DNA from: JAUXJB01 sp965226855
GTDB lineage: Bacteria; Myxococcota_A; UBA9160; SZUA-336
Length of the DNA: 64,000 bases
Direction: 5' to 3'
NCBI GenBank assembly: GCA_965226855.1
Contig: CBDDEE010000031.1
Coordinates: 620,001 to 684,000 of the forward strand
How positions within the stretch are numbered: the stretch's first letter is position 1; every line of letters starts with the position of its first letter. Under the pieces are notes generated by a model. It searched no databases and was not told the origin of the DNA. It saw only the letters and a list, made by a program, of their open reading frames with translations. Made by a program: the position numbers and the translations under genes. Positions 26,530 to 35,132 of the stretch are shown piece by piece.

Positions 26530-27639
26530 ATGAGCCTACGAACGACGTTTTGCGACGTGCTGGGAATCGAGGTACCGATCGTATTGGCGGGAATGGGCGG
26601 AGCCTCCACCCCCCGACTCGCAGCGGCCGTCTCTAACGCCGGCGGTCTTGGCATCCTCGGAGCAGCGGGCTGCGGACCGGACAAGCTGCGCAAGTGGATC
26701 GCGGAGACACGGAGCCTGACGGACAAGCCGTTCGGCGTCGACACGCTGCTTCCTGCCTCCGTGCGCCGTCTGCCGAAAGAAGAGCCCAAGGGACCGTCGC
26801 CGCTCGACGAGCTGCCAGTGCATCAGAAGTTCGCAAGGGAGTTCATGGAGCGGGAGAAGCTCGAAGCGCCACCGGCAGCCGCCGGCCGAGGGCGGGGCGC
26901 TGGACTCGTGTTCTCGAAGGACTTCTTCGAGTCGCAGATGGAGGTCGTGCTGGACGAACGCGTCCCCGTCTATGCCGCCGGACTCGGCAGCCCGGGTCCC
27001 TACGTGGACCGGCTGCACAAGAACGGCACGATCGTCATGGCCGTGGTGGGAGCGGTGCGGCATGCGCGCAGGGTCAGGGAAGACGCGATCGACGTGATCG
27101 TGGCCCAGGGCCACGACGCGGGCGGGCATAACTCGCCCATCGGAACGATCGCGCTCATCCCCCAGGTCGTGGACGCGGCCGGCGACATCCCCGTAATCGC
27201 AGCCGGCGGGATCGGAGACGGGCGCGGGGTCGCGGCCGCGATGATGCTCGGGGCGGTCGGAGCCTGGATCGGGACTGCCTTCCTGGCCACCGAGGAGGCC
27301 AACCTCCTGCCGCACCAGAAGCAGGCGCTGATCGACAGCAACGAGGAGAACACGAGCATCTCCAAGTCCGTGTCGGGCAAACCGGCCCGTCTGATCCGCA
27401 ACAAGTGGACGCAGACCTACGCGGAAAGCGGCCTCGAGCCGCTTCCGATGCCGTTCCAGTCGATGGTCTCGGGCCCGGTGATGGCGGCTGGCGCGGCGGC
27501 CGGACGAGGGGACATCACACCGGGCTTCGCCGGCCAGGGGGTCGGGATGATCGAGAAGATCCGCCCGGCGGCCGAGGTCCTGGCGGACATCGTCGCGGGG
27601 GCCGAGCGAGCACTCAGCGCGGCCAAAGACGTCATCTAG
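26530..27639 (+). CDS. Nitronate monooxygenase / enoyl-reductase-like NPD family protein
   Basis: 369 aa from ATG 26530, with GAGGAG 6 nt upstream. An FMN TIM-barrel: PIVLAGMGGASTPRLAAAVSNAGGLGILGA at the N-terminus, VIVAQGHDAGGHNSPIGTIALIP with the active-site His region, and VIAAGGIGDGRGVAAAMMLGA for FMN phosphate. The family includes nitronate monooxygenase and FabK. An insertion around residues 80-125 is longer than in simple NMOs. TATGAT near 26498 could be its -10 box. Confidence 0.87.
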   Translation: MSLRTTFCDVLGIEVPIVLAGMGGASTPRLAAAVSNAGGLGILGAAGCGPDKLRKWIAETRSLTDKPFGVDTLLPASVRRLPKEEPKGPSPLDELPVHQKFAREFMEREKLEAPPAAAGRGRGAGLVFSKDFFESQMEVVLDERVPVYAAGLGSPGPYVDRLHKNGTIVMAVVGAVRHARRVREDAIDVIVAQGHDAGGHNSPIGTIALIPQVVDAAGDIPVIAAGGIGDGRGVAAAMMLGAVGAWIGTAFLATEEANLLPHQKQALIDSNEENTSISKSVSGKPARLIRNKWTQTYAESGLEPLPMPFQSMVSGPVMAAGAAAGRGDITPGFAGQGVGMIEKIRPAAEVLADIVAGAERALSAAKDVI

Positions 27640-27646
27640 GGCAGCG

Positions 27647-27674
27647 TTGACGGGCTGCCGGATTGGCGTAGACT
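27647..27674 (+). promoter_or_regulatory. Sigma-70-like promoter of rplU operon, start site at the ATG
   Basis: -35 TTGACG (27647-27652), 16-nt spacer, -10 TAGACT (27669-27674), then ten bases (CCGCGCCCCC) to the rplU ATG. There is no room for an SD; a leader of only about 3-4 nt is predicted. Confidence 0.6.
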
Positions 27675-27684
27675 CCGCGCCCCC

Positions 27685-27996
27685 ATGTATGCGGTCGTAA
27701 AGACAGGCGGAAAGCAGCTCCGCGTCCACGAAGGGGATGTGCTGAACGTCGAGCTCCTCGCTGGTGAGCCGGGCGACACGATAGAGCTCTCCGAGGTGCT
27801 TCTGGTGGGGGGCGACCCGCTCCGGATCGGCACCCCGCTGGTCGAGGGGGCACGCGTTCTGGCCAGAATCGAGGGTGCCGCCCGAGGACCGAAGCTGCGG
27901 ATCTTCAAGCACAAGCGGCGCAAACGCTACAGGCTGCGCCGGGGCCACCGCCAGCACTACACCCGACTCGTGATCGAGTCGATCGAGGTCTCCTAG
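27685..27996 (+). CDS. rplU: Ribosomal protein bL21
   Basis: 103 aa, the normal length. It begins MYAVVKTGGKQLRV, the universal L21 start, and ends with the basic region FKHKRRKRYRLRRGHRQHYT, which binds 23S rRNA. First gene of the conserved rplU-rpmA-obgE block. Its promoter places transcription start almost at the ATG, so translation may be leaderless, unusual for a ribosomal protein gene. Confidence 0.97.
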   Translation: MYAVVKTGGKQLRVHEGDVLNVELLAGEPGDTIELSEVLLVGGDPLRIGTPLVEGARVLARIEGAARGPKLRIFKHKRRKRYRLRRGHRQHYTRLVIESIEVS

Positions 27997-28245
27997 ATGG
28001 CGCACAAGAAGGGACAGGGCAGCACCCGCAACGGGCGTGACAGCCACGGCCAGCGGCGCGGTGTCAAGATCTACGGCGGTCAAGCCGTGAAGGCCGGGAA
28101 CATCCTGGTCCGCCAGCTCGGCACCAAGATCCATCCGGGCCGTGGCGTGGGGTTGGGGCGCGACTACACCCTCTTCGCCCTCAGAAACGGAACCGTTCGC
28201 TACTACAGCTCCAAGAAGCAGACGCTCGTAGCCATCGACTCCTGA
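27997..28245 (+). CDS. rpmA: Ribosomal protein bL27
   Basis: 82 aa. It starts MAHKKGQGSTRNGRDSHGQR directly after the rplU stop codon, with GAGGTC inside the end of rplU as a possible RBS. The N-terminal tail reaches the peptidyl-transferase centre. The N-terminus lacks the cleavable extension found in Firmicutes, in keeping with a Gram-negative. Confidence 0.97.
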   Translation: MAHKKGQGSTRNGRDSHGQRRGVKIYGGQAVKAGNILVRQLGTKIHPGRGVGLGRDYTLFALRNGTVRYYSSKKQTLVAIDS

Positions 28246-28313
28246 CCCACCCACTCGAGGTCTCGCTCGCACACCGGGGGCCGCTGCGCCCGACCAGGTG
28301 ACTCCGCGCGACT

Positions 28314-29333
28314 ATGGCTGCTCCCGATTTCATCGACGAGTGCAGAATCTCGGTCCGGGCCGGAGACGGAGGCCGGGGCTGTCTGTCTTTTCGCCGCGAG
28401 AAGTTCGTGCCGCGCGGAGGACCCGATGGCGGCAACGGGGGCCGCGGCGGCTCCGTCATCCTCGAGGGCAGCGCCGGCCTCGCGACGCTGTACGACGCGC
28501 GGCATCGCAAGTCCTACCGCGCCAGGAACGGGGCTCATGGCGGCGGCGCGCGCAAGAACGGCGCATCAGGCGCGGACGTGATCGTGCGTCTCCCGCTCGG
28601 GACCGTGATCCGCGCGGACTCCGGAGAGCTGCTCCACGAGCTGCTCCGCGACGGAAAGCAGTTCGTTGCGGCTCGGGGAGGCCGGGGCGGCCGTGGCAAC
28701 GCCAGCTTCGCCAGCTCCACGAACCAGACCCCCCAGAACACCGAGGCCGGCGAGCCCGGCGAGCGCCACTGGCTGCGGCTCGACCTCAAGCTGCTGGCGG
28801 ACGTGGGCTTGCTCGGGTTCCCCAACGCGGGGAAGTCGACCCTCATCGCGCGGGTATCCGCAGCGCGGCCTAAAGTCGCGAGCTACCCCTTCACCACCCT
28901 GCGGCCCCAGCTCGGAGCCGTGGAGCTCGGGGAGGCACGCTTCGTAATAGCGGACATCCCCGGCTTGATTCCCGGAGCTCACCGGGGCGCCGGCCTGGGC
29001 GACCGGTTTCTGCGTCACGTCGAGCGGACCCGCGTGCTCGTCCACCTGCTCGACCCTGAGCCCCTCATCTCCGGCGGCTCTCCCGAGCGCAGCCCCGAGC
29101 ACGACTACGCCGCGCTCCGCGGCGAGCTCCGAGCCTACGCGGAAGAACTCGCGGGCCGCCCCGAGATCGTGTGCGTAACCAAGGCGGACCTGGTGCCGGA
29201 GCCCGCGGACCGGAAGCGGATCGAGGCGCGCCTCGCGGCCCACGCCCTGACCCCGCACTGGCTCTCTTCCGTCACGGGCGAGGGCGTGCGGGAGCTGGTA
29301 CAGCGGCTCGCAGCGGAGCTGGGCACAGCGTGA
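28314..29333 (+). CDS. obgE: GTPase Obg/CgtA
   Basis: 339 aa. The glycine-rich Obg domain (about 1-160, with RRGGPDGGNGGRGG-like repeats) is followed by the GTPase domain: G1 GFPNAGKSTL, G2 PFTTLRPQLG, G3 DIPGLIPGAH, G4 TKADL. It acts in late 50S assembly and stress signalling. The variable C-terminal OCT domain is absent, common in Proteobacteria-type short forms. A 68-nt gap separates it from rpmA; its stop overlaps the proB GTG. Confidence 0.96.
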   Translation: MAAPDFIDECRISVRAGDGGRGCLSFRREKFVPRGGPDGGNGGRGGSVILEGSAGLATLYDARHRKSYRARNGAHGGGARKNGASGADVIVRLPLGTVIRADSGELLHELLRDGKQFVAARGGRGGRGNASFASSTNQTPQNTEAGEPGERHWLRLDLKLLADVGLLGFPNAGKSTLIARVSAARPKVASYPFTTLRPQLGAVELGEARFVIADIPGLIPGAHRGAGLGDRFLRHVERTRVLVHLLDPEPLISGGSPERSPEHDYAALRGELRAYAEELAGRPEIVCVTKADLVPEPADRKRIEARLAAHALTPHWLSSVTGEGVRELVQRLAAELGTA

Positions 29334-30448
29334 AGCGCAGCCGGCTCGGCTCCGTGCGGCGGATCGTGGTCAAGGTCGGTACCTCGCTCTTGACTCCGCC
29401 CGCTGCGGGCGTGGGCACCCGCCGTTTTTCGCAGCTCGCGGGCGAGATCGCAGCGCTGCTGGACCGAGGGTACGAAGTCGTGCTGGTCGCATCCGGAGCT
29501 GTCGGGCTGGGAGTGCGTCGGCTCGGCGCCAACAGTCGGCCCATGTCGATTCCCGAGCAGCAGGCGGCCGCCGCGATCGGTCAGATCGACCTATGTCGCC
29601 GCTTCGAACGCGCGTTCGCCCGCAGGAACAGGCTCGTGGGACAACTGCTGCTCACGCACCGGGGCCTCTCGCAGCGCGAGCGCTTCCTCAACGCGCGTCA
29701 CACACTGCAAGCGCTGATCCAGGCGGGGGCCGTACCACTCATCAACGAGAACGACTCGGTCGCGACCGAGGAGCTGCGCTTCGGGGACAACGACGAGCTC
29801 TCCGCGCTCGTGGTCAACAGCTGTGGCGCGGAGCTGCTCATCCTGCTGACCGATACCGACGGACTGCACGACCGGCCCCCCGGCGAGAGCGGTGCCCGCC
29901 GCATTGCGGAGGTAGAGGAGATCACGCCGCACCTGCTGCGCCTTGCAAGTGGCGTGGGCTCGGAGCTAGCGCGGGGAGGCATGCGCTCCAAGCTCGAGGC
30001 CGCGCGGGTGGCGGCGCGATTCGGCGTGCCGACGGTGATCGCGGACGGACGCCGCCGCGACACCTTGCACCGCATCATGCAAGGCGAGGACGTCGGAACC
30101 CTTGTCCAGCCAGCGCGCAACCAGCTGTCGGCCCGCAAGCACTGGATCGCGTTCTCACAGAAAACCCGCGGCACGCTGCACCTCGACGCGGGAGCCGTGC
30201 GCGCAGTGTGCGAGAGGGGCGGAAGCCTGCTCCCCATCGGCGTGGTCGCTGCCGGCGGCAAGTTCCGGATCGGCGACCTGGTGAGCTGCGTTGCAGAAGA
30301 TGGCAGGGAGATCGCGCGCGGCTTGACGTCGTACGACGCGTTCGAAACCGAGCTGATCAAGGGCCATCGCACGTCGCAGATCACCAAGCTACTGGGGTAC
30401 TCGAACGGCAGCGAGATCATCCACCGTGACGACCTGATCCTGCTGTGA
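29330..30448 (+). CDS. proB: Glutamate 5-kinase
   Basis: 372 aa from GTG 29330 (GTGA overlap with obgE). IVVKVGTSLLT is the amino-acid-kinase N-terminus; LINENDSVATEELRFGDNDELSALV is the glutamate-binding loop; LLILLTDTDGLHDRPP and RGGMRSKLEAARVA follow. Residues about 280-372 form the PUA domain. It phosphorylates glutamate, the first and usually proline-inhibited step of proline synthesis, and is followed by proA. Confidence 0.96.
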   Translation: MKRSRLGSVRRIVVKVGTSLLTPPAAGVGTRRFSQLAGEIAALLDRGYEVVLVASGAVGLGVRRLGANSRPMSIPEQQAAAAIGQIDLCRRFERAFARRNRLVGQLLLTHRGLSQRERFLNARHTLQALIQAGAVPLINENDSVATEELRFGDNDELSALVVNSCGAELLILLTDTDGLHDRPPGESGARRIAEVEEITPHLLRLASGVGSELARGGMRSKLEAARVAARFGVPTVIADGRRRDTLHRIMQGEDVGTLVQPARNQLSARKHWIAFSQKTRGTLHLDAGAVRAVCERGGSLLPIGVVAAGGKFRIGDLVSCVAEDGREIARGLTSYDAFETELIKGHRTSQITKLLGYSNGSEIIHRDDLILL

Positions 30449-30467
30449 GGCCTGCTAGAATACTCCA

Positions 30468-31724
30468 ATGCGGCGAGAGGACCTCGTAAACGATCTCGTG
30501 AGCCGGGCGCGTGCGGCGGCCGATCTGGTCGCCGAGCTGCCTTCAGACGTCAAGGACGCGGCCCTGCGGCGTGCGGCCGACGCGCTCGAGCGGGCAACGC
30601 AGCTGCTGCTCGCCGAGAACGCGCGTGACCTCGAGACCGCGCGGCAGAACGGGCTCGCAGCAGCCCTCATCGATCGCCTCACCTTGACCAACGAGCGAGT
30701 CGCCGCCATCGCCGAGGGTCTGCGCCAGGTCGCGTCCCTGCCCGATCCGGTAGGCGAGGTCACGCGCATGTGGAACCGGCCGAACGGCCTGCAGGTCGGC
30801 CGCATGCGCATCCCGCTCGGCGTGATCATGGTGATCTACGAATCGCGCCCCAACGTCACCGCCGACGTGGCCGCGCTATGCCTCAAGAGCGGCAACGCCA
30901 CGCTGCTCCGCGGTGGCTCCGAGGCAATCCACTCCAACCGGGCCATCGCCGAGCTTCTGTCCGCTGCCATGGCGGAGTGCGGCGTACCGACCGATGCGGT
31001 CCAGCTCGTGCCGGTGACGGATCGCGAGATCGTCGACCTTCTGCTCGAGCGGGACGAAGAGATTGACCTGGTCATCCCAAGAGGAGGCGAGGGCCTGATT
31101 CGCAGGGTCTCGGAAAAATCGCGCATTCCGGTGATCAAACATTACGCCGGAGTGTGTCACGTGTATCTGGACGAATTCGCTGATCCCAAGATGGCGCGCG
31201 CCATCGCGATCAACTCGAAGTGTCAGCGCGTCGCGATCTGCAATGCCGCGGAGACACTTCTGGTGCACACTTCTCTTGCCAACTCGCTCTTGCCCGGCCT
31301 GCTCGGCGAGCTGGAGGGACTCGGCGTCGAGCTGCGCGGCTGCGAGCGAACGCAGCAGGTCTTCCCTGACGCACTCCCGGCCAGCGAGGAGGACTGGCGG
31401 ACGGAGTACCTGGACATGATCCTCTCGGTTCGAGTGGTCGATTCCATGGACCAGGCGATCGACCACATTCGCAGCTTTGGATCGAATCACACGGAAGCCA
31501 TCGTGACCCAAGATGTCGGTCGCGCCCACCAGTTCGTCCGCAGGGTGAACTCGAGCTCGGTATTCGTAAACGCGAGCACACGCTTCTCGGACGGCTTCCA
31601 GCTCGGGCTCGGCGCCGAGGTTGGCGTCTCGACCACAAAGATCCACTGGTTCGGGCCGATGGGGCTCGAGGGGCTCACGACCCAGAAGTTCATCGCGTAC
31701 GGCGAGGGAACCATCCTCGAGTGA
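30468..31724 (+). CDS. proA: Glutamate-5-semialdehyde dehydrogenase
   Basis: 418 aa. PLGVIMVIYESRPNVTADVAALCLKSGN, VIPRGGEGLIRRVSE and the catalytic Cys region NSKCQRVAICNAAETLLVH are all conserved. It reduces glutamyl-5-phosphate to the semialdehyde. An extended -10-like TGCTAGAAT ends 6 nt before the ATG in the 19-nt gap after proB, so an internal, possibly leaderless, transcript may add to operon expression. Confidence 0.96.
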   Translation: MRREDLVNDLVSRARAAADLVAELPSDVKDAALRRAADALERATQLLLAENARDLETARQNGLAAALIDRLTLTNERVAAIAEGLRQVASLPDPVGEVTRMWNRPNGLQVGRMRIPLGVIMVIYESRPNVTADVAALCLKSGNATLLRGGSEAIHSNRAIAELLSAAMAECGVPTDAVQLVPVTDREIVDLLLERDEEIDLVIPRGGEGLIRRVSEKSRIPVIKHYAGVCHVYLDEFADPKMARAIAINSKCQRVAICNAAETLLVHTSLANSLLPGLLGELEGLGVELRGCERTQQVFPDALPASEEDWRTEYLDMILSVRVVDSMDQAIDHIRSFGSNHTEAIVTQDVGRAHQFVRRVNSSSVFVNASTRFSDGFQLGLGAEVGVSTTKIHWFGPMGLEGLTTQKFIAYGEGTILE

Positions 31725-32359
31725 GCCGGGGCGTCCTCGGCGGTACCTTCAACCCGGTCCACGTCGCGCACTTGCGTCTGGCAGAGGTGGCGAGGGAAAC
31801 GCTCGGTCTCGAGCACGTCCTGTTCGTCCCCGCGGGCGAGCCGCCGCTCAAGTCGGGAGACATCGCGCCGGCCGCCGACCGCCTCTGCATGTTGAGGTGC
31901 GCCACCGCCTCGAACCCCAGCTTCGAGGTGCTGGACCTCGAGCTGAAGAGAGCCGGCCCAAGCTACACCGTGGACACCCTTCGCGAGCTCTCCGGAGACC
32001 CCGGCGCGCCGCCCCTCTGGTTCATCCTCGGTAGCGACGCGCTGGCCGACGTGGAGCGCTGGGTGGAGACGGCGACCCTCTTCACGTTCGCGAGCTTCGC
32101 CGTCGTCGAGCGGCCTGGCTGTCCGGGCTCTCTACGAGAGCTGCTGCCGGCAGCTCTGGCCGGGAGCTTTCGAGACGGACCTCTTGGACTGGTCCACGAA
32201 TCGGGGACTGAGCTGCGGATGCTCCCGTTTGCGCCGCTCGGCATCTCCGCCAGCGAGATCCGGGAGCGGATCGCGCGCGGGGAGTCCATCCGGTACCTCG
32301 TTCCCGAGCCGGTCATCGACTACATCGAAAAGCAGCAGCTCTATCGGGAGACCGCTTGA
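31721..32359 (+). CDS. nadD: Nicotinate-nucleotide adenylyltransferase
   Basis: 212 aa from GTG 31721, overlapping proA by 4 nt. Nucleotidyltransferase motifs: GGTFNPVHVAHL at the N-terminus and ISASEIRERIARGESIRYLVP (the ISSTxIR-like motif) near the C-terminus. It adenylates nicotinate mononucleotide in NAD synthesis. nadA lies elsewhere in the window (41.5 kb), so NAD synthesis genes are not clustered. Confidence 0.95.
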   Translation: MSRGVLGGTFNPVHVAHLRLAEVARETLGLEHVLFVPAGEPPLKSGDIAPAADRLCMLRCATASNPSFEVLDLELKRAGPSYTVDTLRELSGDPGAPPLWFILGSDALADVERWVETATLFTFASFAVVERPGCPGSLRELLPAALAGSFRDGPLGLVHESGTELRMLPFAPLGISASEIRERIARGESIRYLVPEPVIDYIEKQQLYRETA

Positions 32360-32718
32360 AGGCAAAGGAAAAGGCACTGGCACTGGCGGAAGCCGTGGCG
32401 GAGAAGAAGGGCGAGGACCTCCAGATCCTGGACCTTCGCGAGCTGTGCTCGTTCACCGACTTCTTCATCATCGCCACCGGAACGTCGGCGCGGCACCTGC
32501 GGACGCTCTCCGAGGCCGCCGAGGAGACCTGCGCCAAGCTCGGAGAGAAGGCGCTCGGATTGGAAGGCCAGGAGTCAGCGCGCTGGATCCTCGTCGACCT
32601 CGGCGACGTGATCGTTCACCTGTTTCGCGAGGAGGCCCGCGAGTTCTTCGGACTGGAGCGCCTCTGGGGTGAGGCCGAAGCACTCGAGCTGTCGCGCGTC
32701 GCCGGAGCCGCGCGTTGA
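32356..32718 (+). CDS. rsfS: Ribosome silencing factor RsfS
   Basis: 120 aa from TTG 32356, overlapping nadD by 4 nt (TTGA). DLRELCSFTDFFIIATGTSARHLRTL and WILVDLGDVIVHLFREEAREFFGLERLWG are the RsfS signatures. It binds bL14 and blocks subunit joining under starvation. The nadD-rsfS pairing is highly conserved. Confidence 0.95.
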   Translation: MKAKEKALALAEAVAEKKGEDLQILDLRELCSFTDFFIIATGTSARHLRTLSEAAEETCAKLGEKALGLEGQESARWILVDLGDVIVHLFREEAREFFGLERLWGEAEALELSRVAGAAR

Positions 32719-34253
32719 GCACAGTAGGACCGGTCTGCCTCGTCGTCCTAGATGGCTTCGGAATCGGCGACGGTGGCAGGGGAGACGCGACCGCTCTGGC
32801 GGATGCTCCGTTCCTGCAGCGCGCGCGCCAGCTCTACCCCTACGCCGAGCTGGACACCTCCGGGCCCGCGGTGGGTCTCCCCCCGGGCCAGATGGGGAAC
32901 TCCGAGGTGGGGCACATGACGCTTGGCGCCGGCCGGGTGATCGAGCAGGACGTGGCCCGTATCCAGAAAGCCATCGCGGCCGGGGGACTCGTCACCAATG
33001 CGCCACTGCAGGACCTGCTCGCACGGGTCGAGCAGAGCGGCGGAGCGCTGCACCTGATGGCTCTGATCTCCGACGGGTGCGTACACAGCTCGCTCGATCA
33101 CCTGTACAGGATCCTGGACCTGCTCGGCTCCCGCGGGGTCCGCCCGGTCCTTCACGCTTTTACGGACGGGCGGGACACACCACCGCGGAGCGCACGCCGC
33201 TTCGTAGAGCCGCTGGAGGCACGGCTGCGCGAGCTGGGTGGCTGCATCGCCACGGTCTCCGGGCGCTACTTCGCCATGGACCGCGACCAGCGCTGGGACC
33301 GCATCGCGCGGGCCTATCGGGCAATCGTCTCCCGCGAGGGTCACTCGACACCGAGCGGTGTGGATGCGATCGAGAGCGCGTACGCGCGCGGAGAGAGCGA
33401 CGAGTTCGTCGAGCCATCCGTCGTAGAGGGGGGACCGCCGCTGCGTGACGGCGACGCGCTGCTGTTCACGAACTTTCGCGCGGATCGCGGCCGCGAGCTC
33501 ACGAACGCGCTCACACGGACTGCGCCCGAGCAGCTCGGGCGCGAGATCACGGAGCTTCCTCCGCTCGACCTCGCCGCCGCGGCCACGCTCACGATCTACC
33601 ACGACACATGGCCGCTGCCCGCACTCTTCCCATCGACGGTGGTTCCACACAGTCTGGGAGAGCTCATTGCTGCCGCGGGGAAGCGCCAGCTGCGGATCGC
33701 GGAGACCGAGAAGTATGCGCACGTGACTTACTTCTTCAGCGGTGGCCGCGAGGAGCCCTTTCCGGGGGAGGACCGCATCCTGATCCCGTCGCCCCGCGAC
33801 GTTCCGACTTACGACAAGAAGCCGGAGATGAACGCCTTACTTGTGACCGACGCCCTGCTCGAGGCGCTCGAGAAGACGGCCTACGACTTCGTGCTCGTCA
33901 ACTACGCGAACCCGGACATGGTCGGGCACACCGGAGTGATCGATGCCAGCGTGAAGGCCATCGAGGTGGTAGACGCGTGCCTCGATCGACTCACGAGCGC
34001 GCTGCTCGCGCGGGGGGGAGCACTACTCATCACCGCGGACCACGGCAACGTGGAGCAGCTCCTCGACCCCGAGACGGGCTCCGTGCACACGGCACACACC
34101 ACGAACCCGGTCCCCCTGTACTGGGTCTCCGACCGCATCGAGCAGTGTCGGCTCGAGAACGGCGGACTCTCCGACGTGGCGATCAGCCTGTGCCGCTTGC
34201 TGGGGCTCGAGCGCGCTCCGGAGATGACGGGAAAGAACCTCTGCAAGGCGTGA
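32715..34253 (+). CDS. gpmI: 2,3-bisphosphoglycerate-independent phosphoglycerate mutase
   Basis: 512 aa from TTG 32715 (TTGA overlap with rsfS). VLDGFGIGD holds metal ligands; the phosphoserine motif is GQMGNSEVGHMTLGAGR; FTDGRDTPPRSA, FRADRGRELTNAL, NYANPDMVGHTG and ITADHGNVEQL follow. It interconverts 3- and 2-phosphoglycerate in glycolysis, Mn-dependent. Full length. Confidence 0.96.
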   Translation: MSTVGPVCLVVLDGFGIGDGGRGDATALADAPFLQRARQLYPYAELDTSGPAVGLPPGQMGNSEVGHMTLGAGRVIEQDVARIQKAIAAGGLVTNAPLQDLLARVEQSGGALHLMALISDGCVHSSLDHLYRILDLLGSRGVRPVLHAFTDGRDTPPRSARRFVEPLEARLRELGGCIATVSGRYFAMDRDQRWDRIARAYRAIVSREGHSTPSGVDAIESAYARGESDEFVEPSVVEGGPPLRDGDALLFTNFRADRGRELTNALTRTAPEQLGREITELPPLDLAAAATLTIYHDTWPLPALFPSTVVPHSLGELIAAAGKRQLRIAETEKYAHVTYFFSGGREEPFPGEDRILIPSPRDVPTYDKKPEMNALLVTDALLEALEKTAYDFVLVNYANPDMVGHTGVIDASVKAIEVVDACLDRLTSALLARGGALLITADHGNVEQLLDPETGSVHTAHTTNPVPLYWVSDRIEQCRLENGGLSDVAISLCRLLGLERAPEMTGKNLCKA

Positions 34254-34897
34254 GCTTGCTCGAGCTCCTCGTGCCCAGCGTCTGCCCCGCCTGCGATCGC
34301 ACGCGGGGACCTGGCGAGCTCCTGCTCTGCCCCGCCTGCGCTCCGGGCCTGCGCACACTCTCCGAGCTCGGCCACGTGGCGACGGCAGTCGCCTACGAGC
34401 GCACCGGCCTGGTCCTGGTACGTCGCTTCAAGTTCGAGGATCGCCGGGACGCCCTGCGCGTTCTGCTCGAGCTGCTGACGGCGCGGGCTCGTACGCTCCC
34501 GGCAGACGCGATCGTGGCGATCCCCAGGCATCGGCGCAGGGTGAGGGAGCAAGGCAGCGATCCCGTCTGGACCCTGGCACGAGCGTTGGCCAGGCGTACA
34601 GGTCTGGAGCTACTTCGCGGAGCGCTGCGCCGCATAAGGCCCGGCCCTCCTCAAGCGGGACTCAGCCCCGAGGAGCGGCGCAGGAACGTCCTCGGGAGCT
34701 TTCGGGCGTCTGGGGACTTCCGCGGCCGTCGGATCCTGCTGCTGGACGACGTCACCACCACCGGCTCGACCCTGCTGGAGGCGGCTCGGGAGCTGCATCG
34801 CGGGGCGCGACCGAGGCAGGTGATACCCTTCGCCGTGGCGGGCACGCCCCTATCCAGAGGAAAAGGGTTGGAAACCGAGAACGGGTCTGCGCTATAA
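34250..34897 (+). CDS. ComF family phosphoribosyltransferase-like protein
   Basis: 215 aa from GTG 34250, overlapping gpmI by 4 nt. Two CPAC knuckles at the N-terminus (VCPACDRT, LLCPACAP) form a zinc finger; the PRTase motif is RILLLDDVTTTGSTLLEAA. Family members act in natural-competence DNA uptake; here the protein could equally be a general nucleotide-salvage-fold protein, as no other com genes are nearby. Last gene of the overlapping housekeeping block. Confidence 0.88.
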   Translation: MSLLELLVPSVCPACDRTRGPGELLLCPACAPGLRTLSELGHVATAVAYERTGLVLVRRFKFEDRRDALRVLLELLTARARTLPADAIVAIPRHRRRVREQGSDPVWTLARALARRTGLELLRGALRRIRPGPPQAGLSPEERRRNVLGSFRASGDFRGRRILLLDDVTTTGSTLLEAARELHRGARPRQVIPFAVAGTPLSRGKGLETENGSAL

Positions 34898-34898
34898 A
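34868..34898 (+). promoter_or_regulatory. Possible promoter inside the end of comF
   Basis: TTGGAA (34868-34873), 19-nt spacer, TATAAA (34893-34898), about 28 nt before the next start. TATAAA is conspicuous in this GC-rich sequence. The spacer is long, so this is tentative. Confidence 0.4.
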
Positions 34899-34925
34899 AC
34901 AGCCCGCTCCCGAGGAGATCCCCCG

Positions 34926-35120
34926 TTGGCAGACGCGATCAAGATCAAGGAAACCTGCACCCTCTTCCACCAGCCCAACCTCGGAGAGGAGGTCCAGCCG
35001 ATCGAGCTGGAGGCGGGGACCGAGCTCCAGGTGCTCCAGGAATGGGAGGCCGCCTGGCTGGCCAAGACCGACGACGGTCGGCTGCTCAACGTCAAGAAGG
35101 AGCTCGCCGAGGAGGCCTAG
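34926..35120 (+). CDS. Small conserved-looking protein, possible SH3-like fold
   Basis: 64 aa from a TTG start with GAGGAG 8 nt upstream (CCGAGGAGATCCCCCG). The sequence (ADAIKIKETCTLFHQ then an acidic stretch and VLQEWEAAWLAKTDDG) alternates short hydrophobic strands, resembling small SH3b-like beta barrels, but I recognise no family. It has its own possible promoter. The good RBS and protein-like composition support it being real. Confidence 0.6.
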   Translation: MADAIKIKETCTLFHQPNLGEEVQPIELEAGTELQVLQEWEAAWLAKTDDGRLLNVKKELAEEA

Positions 35121-35132
35121 CTAGCCCGCTGG

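Noticed and set aside
26536..28272. 578-aa open frame antisense to the nitronate monooxygenase, rplU and rpmA
   Set aside because: It mirrors the codon structure of three certain genes on the other strand and has no recognisable domain.
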